Part shown: piece by piece, positions 1 through 7,576 of the stretch
Position numbering within the stretch: the first letter of the stretch is position 1
How the letters are laid out: each line of letters opens with the position of its first letter
Program-made: the position numbers and the translations under genes
Notes under the pieces: model-generated
Seen by the model: only the letters and a program-made list of their open reading frames with translations
What the model was told of the DNA's origin: nothing
The model's database searches: none
NCBI GenBank assembly: GCA_035606335.1
Contig: DATNFP010000210.1
Coordinates: 1-10,011, forward strand
Source of the DNA: DATNFP01 sp035606335
Lineage (GTDB): Bacteria; Bacteroidota; Bacteroidia; Chitinophagales; Chitinophagaceae
Reading direction: 5' to 3'
DNA length: 10,011 nt

Positions 1-125
1 AGAGTGACAGTAACAGAGCAACTACTGTTATTGACAAGATTAATTGTAGTTGAAGTGCTCTGAGCATTGGCATAATAAATAATACCAAACGTGAGGATTA
101 ATGTGAGGATTAAGTTTTTTTTCAT
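1..125 (-). CDS. Small secreted protein, N-terminal part only (runs off the left edge)
   Basis: Reading the minus strand from the ATG at 125-123 gives an open frame to the window edge, 41 codons without a stop. It begins MKKNLILTLILTFGIIYYA, then NAQ, then STSTTINLVNNSSCSVTVT. This is a textbook Sec signal peptide: a lysine-rich start, a hydrophobic core of about 15 residues, and an Ala-Asn-Ala/Gln cleavage site near residue 21 as is common in Bacteroidota. A Ser/Thr/Asn-rich mature start follows. An A/G-rich stretch (AGAGAGAA) directly precedes the ATG and may help ribosome binding. The function cannot be told from 20 mature residues. The protein should be exported to the periplasm or cell surface. 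A decayed paralog lies just upstream at 164-373 and shares the STSTT(I/V)N motif, which supports this being a real reading frame. Only the 5' end is present. Confidence 0.72.
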   Translation of the reverse strand, partial: MKKNLILTLILTFGIIYYANAQSTSTTINLVNNSSCSVTVT

Positions 126-333
126 TTCTCTCTGTTTTAAGGTTAAAAATTTGGAAGTGATTTTCAGTTAAAGGAATCGTCGAAGTCGTTGGAACTGGAG
201 TGGAGGCGCGTTACTCTATGTAATTGTTATTGTAGCAAGTAGCGCCATTGTCTGTCTCTATCCTTATATGGTATCACAGGTAATCTGATTAACCGTGGTT
301 GAAGTGCTGAGAGCGCCTAGAATAAATAATACT
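46..333. repeat. Diverged direct repeat, about 248-bp unit (tandem gene duplication)
   Basis: Positions 46-86 and 295-333 align as gt(a/g)gttgaagtgct followed by gagc and, after a short indel, aataaataatac. Positions 114-152 and 363-400 also align: a T-run, then cat (the start codon on the minus strand), then tct, then a tttaa-gttaaaaat block. Both blocks are displaced by about 248 bp, so gene start and leader were duplicated together. Divergence is substantial, meaning the event is not recent. Confidence 0.6.
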
Positions 334-373
334 CAGTAAATAAAAATGACTGTTAGAATTACGTCTTTTTCAT
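164..373 (-). pseudogene. Frameshifted relic of a paralog of the secreted-protein gene at 1-125
   Basis: The minus strand from ATG 373-371 reads M-K-K-T and then meets a stop at codon 5. Shifting frame recovers ALSTSTTVNQITCD, matching AQSTSTTINLVNN of the neighbour. A second shift gives RIETDNGATCYNNNYIE and a stop. A third gives HSSSNDFDDSFN ending at a TGA at 166-164. DNA similarity to the intact copy is clear in two blocks: the leader plus start codon, and the region around the signal-peptide cleavage site. I infer a tandem duplicate of a gene of roughly 70 codons that has decayed through at least three small indels. The downstream frames are weaker evidence than the STSTT block, and the true ancestral end is uncertain. 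A sequencing artefact is less likely because several independent shifts would be needed. Confidence 0.55.
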
Positions 374-443
374 CTCTTAAAGTTTAAGTTAAAAATAATT
401 ATCATCTAAACTAATAAAATTTTAACAAAAAGTTACTTTTTCT

Positions 444-474
444 ATTGAAATTTAGTAATTTAAAGCTATATTTA
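444..474 (+). promoter_or_regulatory. Candidate Bacteroidota-type promoter for the adhesin gene
   Basis: ATTG at 444-447 and TATATTTA at 467-474 are separated by 19 nt. The housekeeping promoter in Bacteroidota is TTTG, about 19-21 nt, then TAnnTTTG, so each element matches with one mismatch. Transcription would begin near 480 and give a leader of about 75 nt. The region is AT-rich and other one-mismatch -7 matches occur (for example TAGGTTTT at 527-534), so this is only the best-spaced candidate. Confidence 0.3.
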
Positions 475-493
475 ACTCTTGGTTAAACATTGC

Positions 494-519
494 AAAGGGA
501 GTTAGCCGAAAATCCCTTT
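494..519 (+). promoter_or_regulatory. Leader hairpin upstream of the adhesin gene
   Basis: AAAGGGA (494-500) pairs perfectly with TCCCTTT (513-519) across a 12-nt loop. It lies 36 nt before the start codon. It is not followed by a T-run, so a leader structure is likelier than a terminator. No regulatory role is shown by the sequence. Confidence 0.3.
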
Positions 520-555
520 TAAAGAGTAGGTTTTAATAGTTTTTAATAAGTTTTT

Positions 556-2928
556 ATGGGTAGAAGAACTTTACTTTTTCTTACATTATTGACTTTTTCC
601 TTTGGTACTCTATCACGCGCTCAAAATATTATAAGCGAAGGTTTCGAAGGTGCAAGTTTTCCTCCGACAGGTTGGACATCTGCGGATATAGTAGATGATG
701 GTTGTTGTGGACCTTTCTCTTCCTATAATTGGCAACAAATGTGCAGCTTTTGTAATTATCCTGGTAATCAGCCTAACCCTGCTGCACATACAGGCAATGA
801 GATGGCTTATTATGATAGTTGGAACAGTGATGGGGGTAATCAAGCTGAATTATATACATCCGCAATGGATTTTTCTCCTTATACTGTTGGTAAAATCACA
901 GTTTCATTTTGGATGTATAGAGATATAGAATTTTATGGAGATGACAATATTTCTGTGTATGTAAATACATCTGCTACCTCATCTGGAGGAACGTTTTTAG
1001 GTACCATATACAGAGAAGGATCCGATTTTCCATCGGTTTCAGCAACAGGCTGGTATCAATATATTTATACGATACCCTCCTCATATAGTGGCACATCTAA
1101 TTACATAATATTTCAGGCAAACTCAAGTTATGGTTACGATATGTTTCTTGATGATGTATCTGTAGATCATCAAGTAAATCCTCCAACAGTCACAGACTAC
1201 ACTTATTGCCAATATGCTCCAACGTCACCACTTGCGGCTGTGGGAGCCAACCTTAAATGGTATACAACCCCAACAGGCGGCACAGGTGTTTCCACAGCCC
1301 CAATTCCTAACGATTCATTTCCTGGTACATATACCTGGTATGTAACTCAAACAATTGGCGGGCTGGAAAGCAGTACACGTGCTGTGCAGACTGTGTCTGT
1401 TTTTGCGCAACCCCCGGTTCCGTATACTGCCACTGCTGCTTATACTTACTGCCAGTTTGAAAATGCGAGCATACTTACCGCTATTGGTCAAAATTTAACA
1501 TGGTATAATTCAGCTACAGGCGGCGCAGGCAACCCAATAGCTCCTACTCCTTCTACTTTAACTCCCGGCACATTTACTTACTATGTCTCTCAAACGGTGC
1601 ATGGTTGTGAGAGCGAGAGGTTGCCAATAACAGTTACTGTGATTGCTAAACCTACTCCACCAACAGCAACATCTCCTGTATATTATTGCCAAAATGATGT
1701 GGCTACACCATTAACCGCATTCGGAGCCGATATACATTGGTATGAATCAGCTACCGGTGGTGTTGCTTCAGCAATAAATCCAACTCCTTTAACAACATAT
1801 CCTAATGATACAGTTTACTATTATGCTACACAAACCATAAATGGCTGTGAAAGTGATAGGACTCCCGTACAGGTTATAGTAAAACCCAAACCCAACGCTG
1901 TAATTGTCGGTAGCGCCCCATACGTTTGTCAGTATGATACAATGGATTTCACGTATTTTGGAAATGCAACAGGTACTGCTGCATACGAATGGACAATTCC
2001 AAACGGTGGTGCTGTGCTAAGTGGTAGTGGACAAGGTCCATTGCTGGTCCGTTTCGATTCGTTCGGTCATCAAGTTGTTACGCTTTCTGTTACTACAGAT
2101 GGTTGCACAAGCGCGCTTGCTACATATAATGTTGATGTAAGACAAGCACCAACTTTGCAGGTAACGATGCAAAAAGATGGATGTGCTGACCAGGTAATAC
2201 CTGTTCAAACATCAAATCCTGATGAATCTATAACCCAGTATGTATGGAATTTTGATGGTGGTAATATCGTATTTGGTAGCACAGGTCCCGGGCCTTATGG
2301 TGTCACCTGGAATAACCAGGGAACTTATGTGGTCCAGCTTACGGCTATAGCAGCTAAATGTCCTTCGCTTACAATAAATGATACTATTAATATTCATCCT
2401 TTAGGTGATGCCCATATTGAGCATGTAAGCGATCTGAACCCATGCGCCGGAGACAGCATCAATTTTGCTACTGAATCATATAATCCGGCATATTTCTATC
2501 AATGGACACCTGCTAATTATTTCGGGACTCAAAATAATAGCGGTAACGTGTATGGCTACATTAAAAACAGCGGTATGATCATGCTGCAGGTAACAACTGA
2601 TTATGGTTGTGTGTCTGCCGATAGTGTAATGCTTATTACACATGCCTGCTGTGATCTCCAGTTCCCTAACGCGTTCTCTCCGAACGGAGATGGTAAAAAT
2701 GATGTATTCAGGCCACTGCCCGGACAGGGAACCCACCAGATAAAAAGATTTACTATTGTTGACAGATGGGGGCAATCAATGTTCGAAACAAACAATGAAA
2801 GTGAAGGATGGGATGGCAAGCACAATGGCGTGCCACAAGACATAGGCACATACTATTATTACATCAATTATGTGTGCTCTGATGGAAAAACATATAACAA
2901 AGAAGGCGTGATTGTTTTAGTGAAATAA
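556..2928 (+). CDS. Large secreted multidomain adhesin with type B T9SS sorting domain
   Basis: A 790-residue surface or extracellular protein, probably an adhesin or matrix protein. Residues 1-22 are a Sec signal peptide with cleavage at SRA/QN. Residues about 24-205 form a head resembling choice-of-anchor J/MAM-like jelly rolls: it starts with EGFEG-FPPTGW, ends with DMFLDDVSV, and carries a Cys-rich patch (DGCCGP, then CSFC). Three Ig-like repeats of about 78 residues follow (about 209-283, 285-363, 366-442). Each has a YxYCQ- or YYCQ-type start, a central W-Y plus TGG, and a T-Y-Y/W-Y-V-TQT strand. Residues about 447-697 hold three PKD-like modules. Residues about 700-790 are the gliding-motility type B C-terminal domain: FPNAFSPNGDGKNDVF, DRWGQSMFE, WDGKHNG, GTYYYYINY. 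That domain is the family's signal for T9SS export across the outer membrane. No catalytic residues were recognised. The ATG at 556 is chosen because the signal peptide begins there. The gene is monocistronic. Confidence 0.9.
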   Translation: MGRRTLLFLTLLTFSFGTLSRAQNIISEGFEGASFPPTGWTSADIVDDGCCGPFSSYNWQQMCSFCNYPGNQPNPAAHTGNEMAYYDSWNSDGGNQAELYTSAMDFSPYTVGKITVSFWMYRDIEFYGDDNISVYVNTSATSSGGTFLGTIYREGSDFPSVSATGWYQYIYTIPSSYSGTSNYIIFQANSSYGYDMFLDDVSVDHQVNPPTVTDYTYCQYAPTSPLAAVGANLKWYTTPTGGTGVSTAPIPNDSFPGTYTWYVTQTIGGLESSTRAVQTVSVFAQPPVPYTATAAYTYCQFENASILTAIGQNLTWYNSATGGAGNPIAPTPSTLTPGTFTYYVSQTVHGCESERLPITVTVIAKPTPPTATSPVYYCQNDVATPLTAFGADIHWYESATGGVASAINPTPLTTYPNDTVYYYATQTINGCESDRTPVQVIVKPKPNAVIVGSAPYVCQYDTMDFTYFGNATGTAAYEWTIPNGGAVLSGSGQGPLLVRFDSFGHQVVTLSVTTDGCTSALATYNVDVRQAPTLQVTMQKDGCADQVIPVQTSNPDESITQYVWNFDGGNIVFGSTGPGPYGVTWNNQGTYVVQLTAIAAKCPSLTINDTINIHPLGDAHIEHVSDLNPCAGDSINFATESYNPAYFYQWTPANYFGTQNNSGNVYGYIKNSGMIMLQVTTDYGCVSADSVMLITHACCDLQFPNAFSPNGDGKNDVFRPLPGQGTHQIKRFTIVDRWGQSMFETNNESEGWDGKHNGVPQDIGTYYYYINYVCSDGKTYNKEGVIVLVK

Positions 2929-2947
2929 AACATAATAAATTACTTAT

Positions 2948-2977
2948 GAGAAAGGCTACCTATAGGTAGCCTTTCTC
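2948..2977. terminator. Perfect 30-bp palindrome between convergent genes, likely bidirectional terminator
   Basis: GAGAAAGGCTACC at 2948-2960 is followed by TATA and by its exact reverse complement at 2965-2977. Because TATA is self-complementary, all 30 bases form a perfect palindrome. It starts 19 nt after the adhesin stop codon and lies 41 nt beyond the stop of the convergent membrane-protein gene, as expected for a shared terminator. There is no strong T-run on either side (GTTAAATAAATAT to the right), so it is not a canonical intrinsic terminator. Confidence 0.65.
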
Positions 2978-3018
2978 GTTAAATAAATATATTGATTTAA
3001 CTGTTCTGAAACATTTAT

Positions 3019-3474
3019 TTAAAATGGTTTGGGAGATGTGTTTTTTGTGAAATACATCTTTTCAAACATCCTGTATGTGAGCAGAAACAATAACGGGCCA
3101 AACCTTAAAGGTTCTGATATTTTGATGTGCCTCAATCCTTCCCAAAATGTAATTAATTCAAAGATCACAGCATAAGTGCAAAGCGTCAGGCTTATATACA
3201 GCCGTATCGGAGTAATTCTTTTAGCTTGTCTGAAATTCGTCAGCAGAAATACAAGAAATAATGTATAACCAATAATAGAACTATTAAGTGTTGCTACCGT
3301 ATGTAAATTCGTGAATGCAAAGCTCGGGAATGAAAAGCCAAATAGAGAAAATAAAGGTAATACCTGAATCTTTAAATCTTTAAAAAGAAAACTTCCTCCC
3401 ATCTCAAATTGGTAGATAAAAAGGTGAGAAAAAAGCAGTCCGTTGATCAATATATCTTTTGAAGCTCTCTTCAT
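3019..3474 (-). CDS. Small integral membrane protein of unknown function
   Basis: A 151-residue protein I do not recognise. Its composition is that of an inner-membrane protein. Hydrophobic stretches lie near residues 8-23, 38-62, 65-81, 90-111 and 122-138, giving four or five transmembrane helices. Short basic loops separate them (RQAKRITPIR at about 82-91, and a basic C-terminal tail). No catalytic motif, cysteine pair or metal-binding cluster is visible. The gene seems to have its own promoter and possible operator at 3488-3519, lies after the terminator of the upstream receptor operon, and converges on the adhesin gene. The start at 3474 puts the ATG about 27 nt from the -7 element, which fits a short leader. 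The consistent hydrophobic pattern and flanking signals support a real gene, but function is open. Confidence 0.65.
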   Translation of the reverse strand: MKRASKDILINGLLFSHLFIYQFEMGGSFLFKDLKIQVLPLFSLFGFSFPSFAFTNLHTVATLNSSIIGYTLFLVFLLTNFRQAKRITPIRLYISLTLCTYAVIFELITFWEGLRHIKISEPLRFGPLLFLLTYRMFEKMYFTKNTSPKPF

Positions 3475-3487
3475 GCTTCTACATTAA

Positions 3488-3519
3488 TATCAATTTATAT
3501 CAAATTTAATAAATTGATA
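3488..3519 (-). promoter_or_regulatory. Promoter with -7 element inside an 11-bp inverted repeat (candidate operator)
   Basis: TATCAATTTAT at 3488-3498 and ATAAATTGATA at 3509-3519 are perfect reverse complements separated by 10 nt, so the arm centres are 21 bp or two helical turns apart. On the minus strand the spacer region contains TAAATTTG (3508-3501), an exact match to the Bacteroidota -7 consensus TAnnTTTG. No TTTG was found at the usual -33 distance. The element is placed to drive the membrane-protein gene starting at 3474, and a dimeric regulator on the dyad would cover the promoter. Confidence 0.5.
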
Positions 3520-3541
3520 AAATATTACCTGTAAATATTTT

Positions 3542-3575
3542 AAAAAAGAAGGGAGCCGCTATTTGAGCAGCTCCC
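3542..3575 (-). terminator. Rho-independent terminator of the receptor/beta-helix operon
   Basis: In minus-strand RNA, GGGAGCUGCU, loop CAAAU and AGCGGCUCCC form a 10-bp stem in which one pair is a G-U wobble. It is followed by UUCUUUUUU. The same stem on the plus strand would have a C-A mismatch and no T-run, so the structure is directional. It begins 16 nt after the stop codon of the lipoprotein gene. Confidence 0.9.
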
Positions 3576-3591
3576 CATTTACAAAAATATA

Positions 3592-4815
3592 TTAATGTTG
3601 ATTTGATTTTGATGGATCTGATGTATAGGCTCCAAGGTCTGTGCTATATGTTATATTGCCTTTGCCGAAAGCCGGTGAGCTGGCTTGCAAATGATAATCA
3701 TTACTTGTAGTAGCACCATTAGGCGTTGATACCTTACCGTCAAAAGTTTTGAAAAGAGGATCATTGTTGCCTACGGCAGTAGAAATAATATCTGTAGATT
3801 GAGGTCTGCCAACACCATCACCAGGATAAAAATTACTTCTTAGAGGAATAGAAACATTAGGGGTAACTGTGGTGTCTGTAAAATTATCAATAGAGGCATA
3901 AAAAAGATTATTACCATATTTAGTATTATTGGTATCAGCATCAACAAAGATTTCCAATCCCTGGTAATTATCTACCATGATGTTATTATATATATTCCCA
4001 ACAGCATTTAAACCAACCGAAACACCTCTGCCCGGCTCTGCTGCGCCTCTTCTCCAGCCATTGCATACAAATGTGTTATTATACACATTCACTTTGGTTT
4101 GCGGGAATGGCACTGTGCTGCTCGTTTCAAGCTTTACACCGGTACCTGCCTGGCTATAGACTACATTATATGCAACATCCCCTGTAACACCTAATTTTAA
4201 ATTAATTGCTTCACCATCTGTGCTGCCTGAGCATTGAATAGTGTTGCGCAATATTGTAAGTTTTGCGTCATCCTCGAGGCGTACAATATCATCCTGACCA
4301 TTAGTGATCCACGAGTCTTCTATATCAACATTAATAGGAGCATGTACAAAAAGTGTTTTTCTTGGGCTACCGGTCGGATCAGGGCCACCTGTATTATCTA
4401 TATGCGTCCATTTAATTGTTACAGATTGTGCACTGTCACACTGAAAGCCACCCCATGTTCCGGGCTTGTTAGCATCTGAATTAAAATAGATCGGCTGATC
4501 TTTTGTGCCCACTAATAGTAGTACGCCTTGTATATTTATTTGTGCGTTATTTTTTACTATTACTGTTACATTTTGTTGTGAAGCTAATGTATCACCTAGT
4601 TTAACAGTCAAGTCACCGGTAATAGTATAGGTATTACCCGATGTAAGTGTACCTTTTACAAACCCTGAGATATTACCCGGTGCAATAGGGTTTGATGGCG
4701 GAACAGTAGGGGTTATTACCTTAGTTGTGTCTTTTTTTGTGCACGAGGCTGATACTAATGCTATTATAGTACCGAGAAGTAGAAAATAGAATTTTTGCTT
4801 TTTCATGTTATTCAT
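3592..4815 (-). CDS. Lipoprotein with right-handed parallel beta-helix, partner of the adjacent TonB-dependent receptor
   Basis: A 407-residue exported lipoprotein. The signal peptide is MKKQKFYFLLLGTIIALVSA with lipobox VSAS-C, acylated at Cys25 when counted from the first Met. Met4 (ATG at 4806) is an equally good start and gives a more typical signal peptide. After a Thr/Pro-rich linker (residues about 27-46), residues about 50-335 show repeated short beta-strands with regularly spaced Asn, Val and Ile: VTVIVKNNAQINIQG, LTILRNTIQC, VNVYNNTFVC, VGNIYNNIMV. This pattern is typical of pectate-lyase-like beta-helices, which often bind or cleave polysaccharides. The C-terminus has the motif common in that group, DYHLQASSPAFGKG (373-386) and DLGAY (393-397). 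No catalytic set could be assigned, so enzyme and binding protein both remain possible. The sequence after Cys (TKKDTTK) is only a weak surface-export signal. The gene follows the receptor by 16 nt and shares its transcript. Confidence 0.85.
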   Translation of the reverse strand: MNNMKKQKFYFLLLGTIIALVSASCTKKDTTKVITPTVPPSNPIAPGNISGFVKGTLTSGNTYTITGDLTVKLGDTLASQQNVTVIVKNNAQINIQGVLLLVGTKDQPIYFNSDANKPGTWGGFQCDSAQSVTIKWTHIDNTGGPDPTGSPRKTLFVHAPINVDIEDSWITNGQDDIVRLEDDAKLTILRNTIQCSGSTDGEAINLKLGVTGDVAYNVVYSQAGTGVKLETSSTVPFPQTKVNVYNNTFVCNGWRRGAAEPGRGVSVGLNAVGNIYNNIMVDNYQGLEIFVDADTNNTKYGNNLFYASIDNFTDTTVTPNVSIPLRSNFYPGDGVGRPQSTDIISTAVGNNDPLFKTFDGKVSTPNGATTSNDYHLQASSPAFGKGNITYSTDLGAYTSDPSKSNQH

Positions 4816-4831
4816 TTTTAGTTTTTATTTA

Positions 4832-7576
4832 TTAGTTGACATATCTGAATCCAATTAGGAAATTTGAATAATACACGTCTTTGGTTACGAGCAGCGAGTG
4901 TATCTTGTCATAGGTTGCCGTGTTTAAAAGATTATTGAATTTTCCAAAAACAGAGAAGTGTTTATTTAAAGCATATTCACATGAAAAGGAAAGAAATGAT
5001 TCAGGCTGCTGATAAAAATCATCGCCATAAATAGGATATATGACTGATAAGGTTTTCCCGAGATATTCATAAGCCAACTGTGCAAAAAATCTTTTATTTC
5101 TATCTCTATACAACAAGCTAACGTTCACAGTATTATTCGTTTCTCCCTGCATGGGCCTTTTCTCCAGCCTGTCGGTATTGGTTGTTCCGGCCAGAGGATC
5201 TGTATAAGATTTGATAGAATATATAACTGAATTGAGAAAGGTATAGTTTCCTGTTATTCCGAAATTTCCAAGATATTTAGTGAATACTAACTCAGCGCCA
5301 TACACAGTTGCTGTGCCATTGTTTACAGGCATTATATCTGATCCACCAACATATGCTGTCTCAATGGGGTCCTGTATTTTTTTATAGAAAGCACCAATAA
5401 AAAGTTGTTCTTCGCCTTTAGGATATAGTTCATAGCGTATATCATAATTATCGGCTATAGAATGTTTTAGAAAAGGATTGCCGGACGTAGTATTAGAAGA
5501 AGATATACTGGGCAAACTGTTTGGTACAAGCTCATAGTAATTAGGCCTTGAAATAGATTTAAAATAAGACAGCCTTATGTTTGTTTTGCTATTAAGTTTA
5601 TAATTAAACAGAATGCTTGGCAAAACATCTGTATAGTTTTTATCTACACCATTTACATTTCCGGGATAGGGAGTATTAATTGTAAATCCCTGATCTGTTA
5701 TTTCAGTACGGACACCGCCAAATAGATCTATCTTTTTAAATGAGATTTTTGCTTGTGCAAAACCGGCAGTAACATTTTCGAAGGCGTGATAATCATTTAC
5801 GTCATAGTCATATGTTCCTTTGGCTGTATATACTATCCATTGCGCATCTTGAATATTTGTAAATACTGTTTTGATACCACTTAATGGATCAACAGTCGGC
5901 CTTAGATCATATTCATCCTGGAGGTTATAACGTTTTTTTTGCCGATATAGGCCACCTATTTTTAAATCAATCAATGTGCTTCCAATGATGTTTTTATAAC
6001 TTAAATTTGCTAAAGCACTATTGTCCTTATCGTCATTGTGCTGCCATATTCTTGTTACGTCATCAAAATAGTCAGGTGTAATTCTAAATGTGTATGGGCC
6101 ATTTATGCTACCCGTAGTGTGTACGGTGTCAATTTTTTTGTTTACACTTATATCTGCTCTGTCTGGCGATCTTTTGGTAGCATCAGAATAAATACCTGCC
6201 CAGTCGAAATAGAAATGATTTGATATTATATGCCTTCCTTCTACTTTAAGATTTTCAAGTAATTCATGGTTAGTAAGTGAAAGGTAATCGGTGCTTATAG
6301 GGCCAGTGCCAGGCACAGTTCTTCCACCATTACCTCCCATTATAGATGTGTCGATGCTTAATCGTGCTTGCGCAAGCTGGCTATATATGAGCACATTATT
6401 GACAATTATCTTATTGCGGTCATTTATTTTATAATCTGCATGAAGTGTGAGAGCATTATTTAGCTGTTGAGTAGAATATAGTACGTTTGATACATCGCTT
6501 ATTGCAGGTATAGAATTACGAACATCCGGTACAATCTGATTAAAAACTGAATTATCAGCATAATACTGATTTTGGAAATTATCAGCTACGAGAATACCCA
6601 GCTTATTGTCTAAAAACCTTTTGCCGTACGTAATAGTGGCTGTGCCATTGGGCGGGGCATCTTTATCTGTAAATTCCATATTTGTACGGCTAAAATCTCC
6701 CGGTTGCGCAACATAGCTGCTACCAAATCGTTCATTTAAGCTTTTCTGCTGAATATCACTTTTTGAGAAATCCGTGAATGATCTGTGGAAAAAGATATTA
6801 CTATAACCTAACGCAGCGGAAACTACAAACAGAGTTGAATCCGGTGCATCTTTCATTATCATGTTTACTGTACCGCCTATAGCATCTCCTTCCATTTCCG
6901 GCAATAAAGTTTTGCTGATCTCAATTTTCTCCAAAATATCAGATGGTATAATATCTAATGGAACAGACCTTGCCTTTTCATCTGGACTGGTAATTTGTAC
7001 GCCATTTATCAGTGTGTTATTATAGCGTGGTTCAAGCCCCCTAACTATGGCATAAGATTCATCGCCTCCAGTATTTTTTTGCAACGTAATGCCGGACATT
7101 CTCTGTAAAACATTCGCTGCATTTATATCAGGGGATCGTTGTATGGCTTCTGCAGAAATAACATTCGTAATGTTATCGGCATTTTTTTCTGAGATACGGG
7201 ATGAGTATTCTTTTCCATTATCAATTTTGCCAAATATGTTTACGTCAGAAAGGGAATTATTTTTTTCTGTAAGCGCTATAGCAAAAAAGTTTTCTTTATT
7301 ATTCTCAACTTCTATTTCCTTTGCAATTGTATCATATCCAATATACTCGACTATTAATTGATAATTGCCGGAGACTACATTCTCAAATACAAAGTTTCCG
7401 TTAGCATCAGTAGCGCTCATTTTTTTTTCATTGCCATTTTTAAGGACAACGAGCGCGCTTAATAGTTTTTCCTTGGTCGTCTTATTCGTTACGCTCCCTT
7501 TTACAATGTTTTGTGCTGAAAGGTTAAGTGAAAACGCAATTAAAGAGATGAGAAAAGTGTAGAAAAATGGTTTCAT
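4832..7576 (-). CDS. TonB-dependent outer-membrane receptor with carboxypeptidase-regulatory-like N-terminal domain
   Basis: A 914-residue outer-membrane active transporter powered by TonB/ExbBD. Residues 1-21 are a Sec signal peptide (cleavage LSA/QN). Residues about 25-115 are a CarboxypepD_reg-like beta-sandwich (VKGSVTNKTTKEKLLSA, ending in the NNSLSDVNIFG linker). Residues about 134-245 are the plug: NVLQRMSGITLQ, then a VRGLEPRYNNTLINGVQ block, PLDIIPSDILEKIEISKT, EMEGDAIGGTVNM. The rest is the beta-barrel, with aromatic-rich strands and the late SYFKSISRPNYYELVPNS and YPKGEEQLFIGAFYKK segments usual in these receptors. The RGLxPRYN-NGVxxxSPD-R plug style recalls receptors annotated TonB-Xanth-Caul. 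The substrate is unknown. The last residues are FRYVN, so the usual terminal aromatic is two places in. No susD-like gene and no sigma/anti-sigma pair adjoins; a beta-helix lipoprotein gene lies directly downstream. Confidence 0.93.
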   Translation of the reverse strand: MKPFFYTFLISLIAFSLNLSAQNIVKGSVTNKTTKEKLLSALVVLKNGNEKKMSATDANGNFVFENVVSGNYQLIVEYIGYDTIAKEIEVENNKENFFAIALTEKNNSLSDVNIFGKIDNGKEYSSRISEKNADNITNVISAEAIQRSPDINAANVLQRMSGITLQKNTGGDESYAIVRGLEPRYNNTLINGVQITSPDEKARSVPLDIIPSDILEKIEISKTLLPEMEGDAIGGTVNMIMKDAPDSTLFVVSAALGYSNIFFHRSFTDFSKSDIQQKSLNERFGSSYVAQPGDFSRTNMEFTDKDAPPNGTATITYGKRFLDNKLGILVADNFQNQYYADNSVFNQIVPDVRNSIPAISDVSNVLYSTQQLNNALTLHADYKINDRNKIIVNNVLIYSQLAQARLSIDTSIMGGNGGRTVPGTGPISTDYLSLTNHELLENLKVEGRHIISNHFYFDWAGIYSDATKRSPDRADISVNKKIDTVHTTGSINGPYTFRITPDYFDDVTRIWQHNDDKDNSALANLSYKNIIGSTLIDLKIGGLYRQKKRYNLQDEYDLRPTVDPLSGIKTVFTNIQDAQWIVYTAKGTYDYDVNDYHAFENVTAGFAQAKISFKKIDLFGGVRTEITDQGFTINTPYPGNVNGVDKNYTDVLPSILFNYKLNSKTNIRLSYFKSISRPNYYELVPNSLPSISSSNTTSGNPFLKHSIADNYDIRYELYPKGEEQLFIGAFYKKIQDPIETAYVGGSDIMPVNNGTATVYGAELVFTKYLGNFGITGNYTFLNSVIYSIKSYTDPLAGTTNTDRLEKRPMQGETNNTVNVSLLYRDRNKRFFAQLAYEYLGKTLSVIYPIYGDDFYQQPESFLSFSCEYALNKHFSVFGKFNNLLNTATYDKIHSLLVTKDVYYSNFLIGFRYVN

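Noticed and set aside
1180..1890. Possible recent internal DNA repeats in the adhesin stalk
   Set aside because: The three Ig-like modules repeat at protein level only; their DNA has diverged, so this is old domain duplication, not a sequence repeat to annotate.
2476..2849. Two minus-strand open frames of 82 and 99 codons opposite the adhesin C-terminal domain
   Set aside because: The plus-strand reading gives the conserved T9SS type B domain, and the antisense frames show no motif.
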